Assembly (NCBI GenBank): GCA_945870465.1
Contig: CAMBSS010000177.1
Span: 1 to 8,343, forward strand
DNA length: 8,343 nt
Source of the DNA: Bordetella parapertussis
Lineage (GTDB): Bacteria > Pseudomonadota > Gammaproteobacteria > Burkholderiales > SG8-41
Reading direction: 5' to 3'
Shown: piece by piece, positions 5,823 through 8,343 of the stretch
How the letters are laid out: each line of letters starts with the position of its first letter
Numbering within the stretch: the stretch's first letter is position 1
The notes under the pieces: generated by a model
Database searches by the model: none
What the model was told of the DNA's origin: nothing
The model's input: the letters and a program-made list of their open reading frames with translations, nothing else
Program-made: the position numbers and the translations under genes

Positions 5823-6911
5823 TTAACGCGTGCCGGTCGCCGGCAGTTCGCCCGAATCCACACGGGCGGTGACTGCTTGTGCGAAGCTGGTCGTTGTACC
5901 GCGTCCACCGAGATCCGGCGTGCGCGCCTGTGCGTCGGCAAGCGCCGAATCCAGCGCAGCTTCGATCGCTTTGCTGGCTGCAACGTAAGCGGGCTTGTTA
6001 TGCCGCGCGCCCAGCCATTCGAGCAACATTGCCACCGACAACATGAGGCCAGACGGATTGGCAACGCCCTTGCCAACGAGATCGGGAGCCGAACCGTGTC
6101 CGGCATTCGCGATCGCATGCTTGTCGCCCATGTTGAGCGCCGCAGCAAGGCCCAGACCGCCCGACAGCGCCACCGCTTCATTGGACAGAATGTCGCCGAA
6201 CATATTGGTGATCAGGATCACGTCGTAGCGCTGCGGGCGCGTATAGATGTCGGCAGCCATTGCGTCGATGTCCACTTCACGAAACGCGATGTCTTTGTGC
6301 TGCTCAGCGAGTTTGTAGGCTTCGCTCATGAAGAGACCGTCGGTCATCTGCAGCACGTGCTGCTTGCCAACTGCGCTTACGTTCTTGCGGCGGCGCGCTG
6401 CGTATTCGAATGCCACCTTGGCGATGCGACGCGAACCTTCGCGCGTGATTTTGCGTATCGACAGCGCGACGTCTTCGGTCGGCATGAAATCCGCTATGCC
6501 CATGTGCATATTGCGATCGGCGTAAAAACCTTCGGTGTTTTCGCGCGCTATCAGCACGTCGAGGCCGGGCCGCGCATTCGGCACGCCCGGGCGCGAGCGC
6601 GCGGGGCGCAAGTTGGCGTAAAGCTCTAACCGCTTGCGGATGGTGCCCGGCACGTTGATGCCGCCCTCATCGCGCGGCGGGTACAGCGTCATGCCGCAGG
6701 GCCCGAGTATCACGCCGTCCGCATCCAATGCTTTCTGCACCGCTGCTTCGGGCATGGTGTTGCCGCATTTGCGGAAGCTCGCCATGCCGACATCGACGGT
6801 TTCGAACTTCATCCCCAGCGAATAGGCGCGGTTAACGGCCTCCAGCATGGTCATGGTGACTGCGGTGATTTCAGGGCCGATGTCGTCGCCCGGCATGACT
6901 ACGATATGCAT
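5823..6911 (-). CDS. Isocitrate/isopropylmalate dehydrogenase-family NAD-dependent dehydrogenase
   Basis: This 362-residue member of the beta-decarboxylating dehydrogenase family (isopropylmalate, homoisocitrate, tartrate/D-malate dehydrogenases) oxidises a secondary hydroxyl next to a carboxylate-bearing carbon, usually with Mg2+ or Mn2+ and NAD. It shows PGDDIGPE (7-14; GDGIGPE is usual), the substrate arginines in TIRKRLELYANLRP (R92, R94, R102), IARENTEGFY with R123 and Y130, K183, D216, and FGDILSNEA with D240 (N244 replaces a frequent Asp). It also has HGSAPD (272-277), whose D277 is the residue linked to NAD preference, then GKGVANP. The ARENTEG motif is closer to homoisocitrate and tartrate/malate types than to LeuB. 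AAAGG precedes the ATG by 7 bases. Position directly before otnK suggests it makes the kinase substrate or acts on tartrate; the true substrate is unknown. Confidence 0.85.
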   Translation of the reverse strand: MHIVVMPGDDIGPEITAVTMTMLEAVNRAYSLGMKFETVDVGMASFRKCGNTMPEAAVQKALDADGVILGPCGMTLYPPRDEGGINVPGTIRKRLELYANLRPARSRPGVPNARPGLDVLIARENTEGFYADRNMHMGIADFMPTEDVALSIRKITREGSRRIAKVAFEYAARRRKNVSAVGKQHVLQMTDGLFMSEAYKLAEQHKDIAFREVDIDAMAADIYTRPQRYDVILITNMFGDILSNEAVALSGGLGLAAALNMGDKHAIANAGHGSAPDLVGKGVANPSGLMLSVAMLLEWLGARHNKPAYVAASKAIEAALDSALADAQARTPDLGGRGTTTSFAQAVTARVDSGELPATGTR

Positions 6912-6939
6912 GTTGTTGCCTTTATGTGATCAGGGATTC

Positions 6940-6959
6940 GGCGGGGAGCCCGCCTCTAC
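6940..6959 (-). repeat. REP-like hairpin with 5' GTAG, between aldolase and dehydrogenase genes
   Basis: On the minus strand GTAG (6959-6956) and one A are followed by a perfect 6-base stem GGCGGG / CCCGCC with a CTC loop (6954-6940). This is the layout of REP elements (GTAG or GGAG, then a GC-rich stem-loop). A second GC hairpin, GCGGG / CCCGC at 6988-6992 and 7000-7004, lies about 35 bases away without a GTAG. The two may be the remains of a paired REP unit. They fill most of the 140-base gap 6912-7051, in which I see no gene. They may attenuate or protect the transcript between aldolase and dehydrogenase. Confidence 0.45.
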
Positions 6960-7051
6960 CCGCAATTATCGGACTTTCGCGGCCGCAGCGGGGAACAGGC
7001 CCGCCAGTGGACACTAACAGAACAGGCAACGGCATGTTCATCGCGCCTGCC

Positions 7052-7849
7052 TTATTTCGCGTCGAGCAATTTATGGGCCGCAGCCGTCTGCGCCTGCAAA
7101 TCCCGCAGCAGGCGGACTTCCGGCGACGGCGCGCAGTTTGCATAACCCACGCCAAGCTTGCGCAACTGCGCCGCGTCGCGCGGAAACACCGCGTTGTTCA
7201 TCGGCAACGCCAGGCGGGTGACCCCGCTCTTGCGTACGACGTCCGCCACCCGGTCGATCGTCTCGATCAGCTTCGGATGGTTGGTCTGGCCACTGACGCC
7301 CAGCGCACGCGACATATCGGCGGGGCCGACGACGACGAGGTCTATGCCCTCGGTCGATGCGATCTCCTCGATCTCGTTGAGCGCGGACAATTCCTCGATC
7401 ATGATAGCCAGCATGATTTCACGGTTGGATTGCGCCATGTGCTCGGCAGCCGGCACTTTGCCGAAGTCAGAAGCGCGCGTGCCCGAGGCCATGCCGCGTT
7501 CGCCGAGTGGCGCGTAACGCACCGCAGCCACCGCGGCGCGGGCAGTCTTGGCATCGTTCACGTGCGGCAACTGGATGCCCTGCACGCCCATGTCGAGCAG
7601 ACGCAGGATAAACGCGGGATCGAAACCGGGCGTGCGCACGACCGGCGTGATGCCCACGCGCTCGGCCGCCATCACCATCAACTGCACGTCGCGCAGATCG
7701 AAGCTGGTGTGCTCGAGGTCGATAAAAGCCGCGTCGAAGCCGGCGTGGCCGATGATTTCCACAATCTGCGGATCGGCGATGCCGCCGACGTACGTGCCCA
7801 ATGCCATGCCGCCTTCGCGCACGATGCGTTTGGCCCTGTTCTCTCTCAT
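7052..7849 (-). CDS. HpcH/HpaI-family aldolase (2-oxo-3-deoxy acid aldolase type)
   Basis: This 265-residue class II metal-dependent TIM-barrel aldolase belongs to the family that cleaves 2-oxo-4-hydroxy acids to pyruvate plus an aldehyde (HpcH/HpaI, GarL, RhmA). Numbered from the ATG at 7849 it shows IDLEHTSFDL with the base H47, VVRTPG with R72, D86 in RLLDMG (the His-Asp dyad spacing of HpaI), GVQGIQLPHV, RYAPLGERG, IMIEEL with metal ligand E152, and VVVGPADMS with metal ligand D178. A GTG two codons earlier (7855) abuts the Shine-Dalgarno and is rejected as a start. It is the first complete gene of the operon. The substrate is not readable; a 2-oxo-3-deoxy sugar acid is the family expectation, and the dehydratase downstream could supply one. 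Confidence 0.88.
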   Translation of the reverse strand: MRENRAKRIVREGGMALGTYVGGIADPQIVEIIGHAGFDAAFIDLEHTSFDLRDVQLMVMAAERVGITPVVRTPGFDPAFILRLLDMGVQGIQLPHVNDAKTARAAVAAVRYAPLGERGMASGTRASDFGKVPAAEHMAQSNREIMLAIMIEELSALNEIEEIASTEGIDLVVVGPADMSRALGVSGQTNHPKLIETIDRVADVVRKSGVTRLALPMNNAVFPRDAAQLRKLGVGYANCAPSPEVRLLRDLQAQTAAAHKLLDAK

Positions 7850-7855
7850 ATCCAC

Positions 7856-7863
7856 TCCCCCTT
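7856..7863 (-). promoter_or_regulatory. Ribosome binding site deciding the aldolase start
   Basis: The minus strand reads AAGGGGGA here. It touches the GTG at 7855 with no spacer, but stands 6 bases from the in-frame ATG at 7849, the normal distance. This favours the ATG. Confidence 0.65.
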
Positions 7864-7921
7864 AAGTTATTTTTTTGGCGTGTCGCCAGAAACTCATCTC
7901 AAAAATACGACACTGACAAGC

Positions 7922-8057
7922 AACCACCGATAACTTCTTTTTTATACCCCCTGAGGGGTACTCCGATTGACGCCGATAAAATTTCAGACTTTGACCAGAA
8001 CCAAGGTCAAGTTCCTTGAGCTTATCTGCGTTAATCTGCGTTCATCGGCGGTTCCAA
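7922..8057. repeat. Related, diverged copy of the 10-bp-unit inverted repeat
   Basis: The right arm at 8024-8053 has three 10-base units, two with ATCTGCG instead of ATCGGCG and the last, ATCGGCGGTT, identical to the copy at 4539-4548. CCAA follows and CTT precedes, as in that copy. Left-arm units occur at 7958-7967 (GTACTCCGAT) and 7968-7977 (TGACGCCGAT), each one base from a unit of the left arm at 4401-4420. A third candidate (AACCACCGAT, 7922-7931) is separated by 26 bases that hold the palindrome at 7945-7960. The interior is 46 bases instead of 98, and both interiors contain GACTTTG. It lies between the epimerase-family gene and the aldolase gene. Confidence 0.55.
7941..7960 (-). promoter_or_regulatory. 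Candidate operon promoter with palindromic operator
   Basis: The 16-base palindrome TACCCC-CTGA-GGGGTA (7945-7960) directly adjoins TATAAA on the minus strand (7946-7941), a good -10 box. No good -35 hexamer stands 17 bases upstream, as is common at activated or repressor-controlled promoters. A C-run/G-run inverted repeat flanked by TA resembles operators of the CsoR/RcnR family. Initiation near 7934 would give a leader of about 85 bases before the aldolase ATG. This is read from pattern only. Confidence 0.3.
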
Positions 8058-8089
8058 ATTGTTTTTGCGACCGCTAGTATCAACACCCA

Positions 8090-8343
8090 TCATTCGATGC
8101 GATCCGGGTCGCCGGTAAATTCGAGTCCGCAAAAGGCGCCGCCGTGGAAATCTGCTGCCGGGTCGCCGGGCGATGGGGTTTTCCCCTCGAGCTCAGACGC
8201 ATATTGCTCGGCATTGTCCTGCGGCTTGTAACCAATCCGCGCCGCATGCGGGTTTTGCCAAAGGTTGCGCTTGTTGTTCGAAACGCCGTACAGCACCAGA
8301 AAATGAAACGGCGCCGCCTCTATGCAGCAGCGCGTGAGTTCGA
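8090..8343 (-). CDS. NAD-dependent epimerase/dehydratase-family protein, uronate dehydrogenase-like, C-terminal part
   Basis: An open frame enters from the right edge and ends at TGA (8092-8090), giving the last 83 or so residues. It contains FLVLYGVSNNKRNLWQN, then ARIGYKPQDNAEQYA and FHGGAFCG. These match the C-terminal end of extended short-chain dehydrogenases of the uronate dehydrogenase type (V[YW]G.S.N.R.WWDN, LGY.PQD.AE, F.GG.FC). Uronate dehydrogenases oxidise D-galacturonate or D-glucuronate to the aldarate lactone with NAD. The Rossmann motif and catalytic Tyr-Lys lie outside the window, so activity cannot be judged. It is in line with the aldolase gene, 240 bases upstream of its start. 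It could belong to the same sugar-acid cluster or to a separate transcript, since a candidate promoter lies between them. Confidence 0.75.
   Translation of the reverse strand, partial: ELTRCCIEAAPFHFLVLYGVSNNKRNLWQNPHAARIGYKPQDNAEQYASELEGKTPSPGDPAADFHGGAFCGLEFTGDPDRIE

Noticed and set aside
5571..6629. Long plus-strand open frame opposite otnK and the dehydrogenase
   Set aside because: No recognisable domain, composition typical of antisense frames, and it crosses two real genes.
6979..6986. GCGGCCGC palindrome between hairpins
   Set aside because: An 8-base GC palindrome is unremarkable in GC-rich intergenic DNA and has no further symmetric context.
7876..7888. Hairpin TGGCG-TGT-CGCCA next to a run of T
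   Set aside because: In the direction of transcription (minus strand) the hairpin is followed by A, not T, and lies just before the aldolase ribosome binding site. On the plus strand the T run precedes the stem. It is not an intrinsic terminator in either direction.
6926..7933. Plus-strand open frame of about 335 codons opposite the aldolase
   Set aside because: His/Arg-rich antisense reading of the aldolase gene; no start context or family motif supports it.

Overview
The window reads as a high-GC proteobacterial chromosome segment. The two tandem Bug-type (TctC) periplasmic receptors point to a betaproteobacterium of the Burkholderiales type, but this is inferred from gene families and base composition only. 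Every gene I can support lies on the minus strand, so transcription runs from the right edge to the left edge of the window.

Right to left: the 3' end of an NAD-dependent epimerase/dehydratase-family gene resembling uronate dehydrogenases (8090-8343); a 240-base leader with a repeat and a candidate promoter/operator; an HpcH/HpaI-family aldolase (7052-7849); an isocitrate/isopropylmalate-type dehydrogenase (5823-6911); a four-carbon acid-sugar kinase, OtnK type (4527-5804); a class II aldolase-fold decarboxylase, OtnC type (3732-4367); two adjacent Bug receptors (2713-3681 and 1686-2660); and an enolase-superfamily dehydratase close to D-tartrate dehydratase TarD (416-1582). Beyond a terminal hairpin lie a decayed HicB-type antitoxin remnant (185-298) and the start of a VapB antitoxin gene with its operator (1-176).

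The genes from 416 to at least 7849 look like one catabolic operon for small hydroxy or sugar acids. The Bug proteins would bind the acid in the periplasm; their TctAB-type membrane partners are not in the window. Inside the cell two routes are suggested: dehydration (TarD-like) with possible aldol cleavage of a 2-oxo-3-deoxy acid (HpcH/HpaI-like), and oxidation, phosphorylation and decarboxylation through 3-oxo-tetronate and 3-oxo-tetronate 4-phosphate to dihydroxyacetone phosphate. The usual partners of OtnK/OtnC (OtnI and an LtnD/DenD-type dehydrogenase) are absent here. An isopropylmalate-dehydrogenase-like enzyme sits in their place, which is the main biochemical puzzle of the window.

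The second striking feature is the intergenic DNA. Most of the wider gene junctions carry a short repeat structure: an inverted repeat of 10-bp units between otnC and otnK that supplies the otnK stop codon, a related copy upstream of the aldolase gene, 7-bp-period tandem repeats on both sides of the second Bug gene, and two REP-like hairpins preceded by GTAG. No phage, transposase, CRISPR array, rRNA or tRNA was seen.
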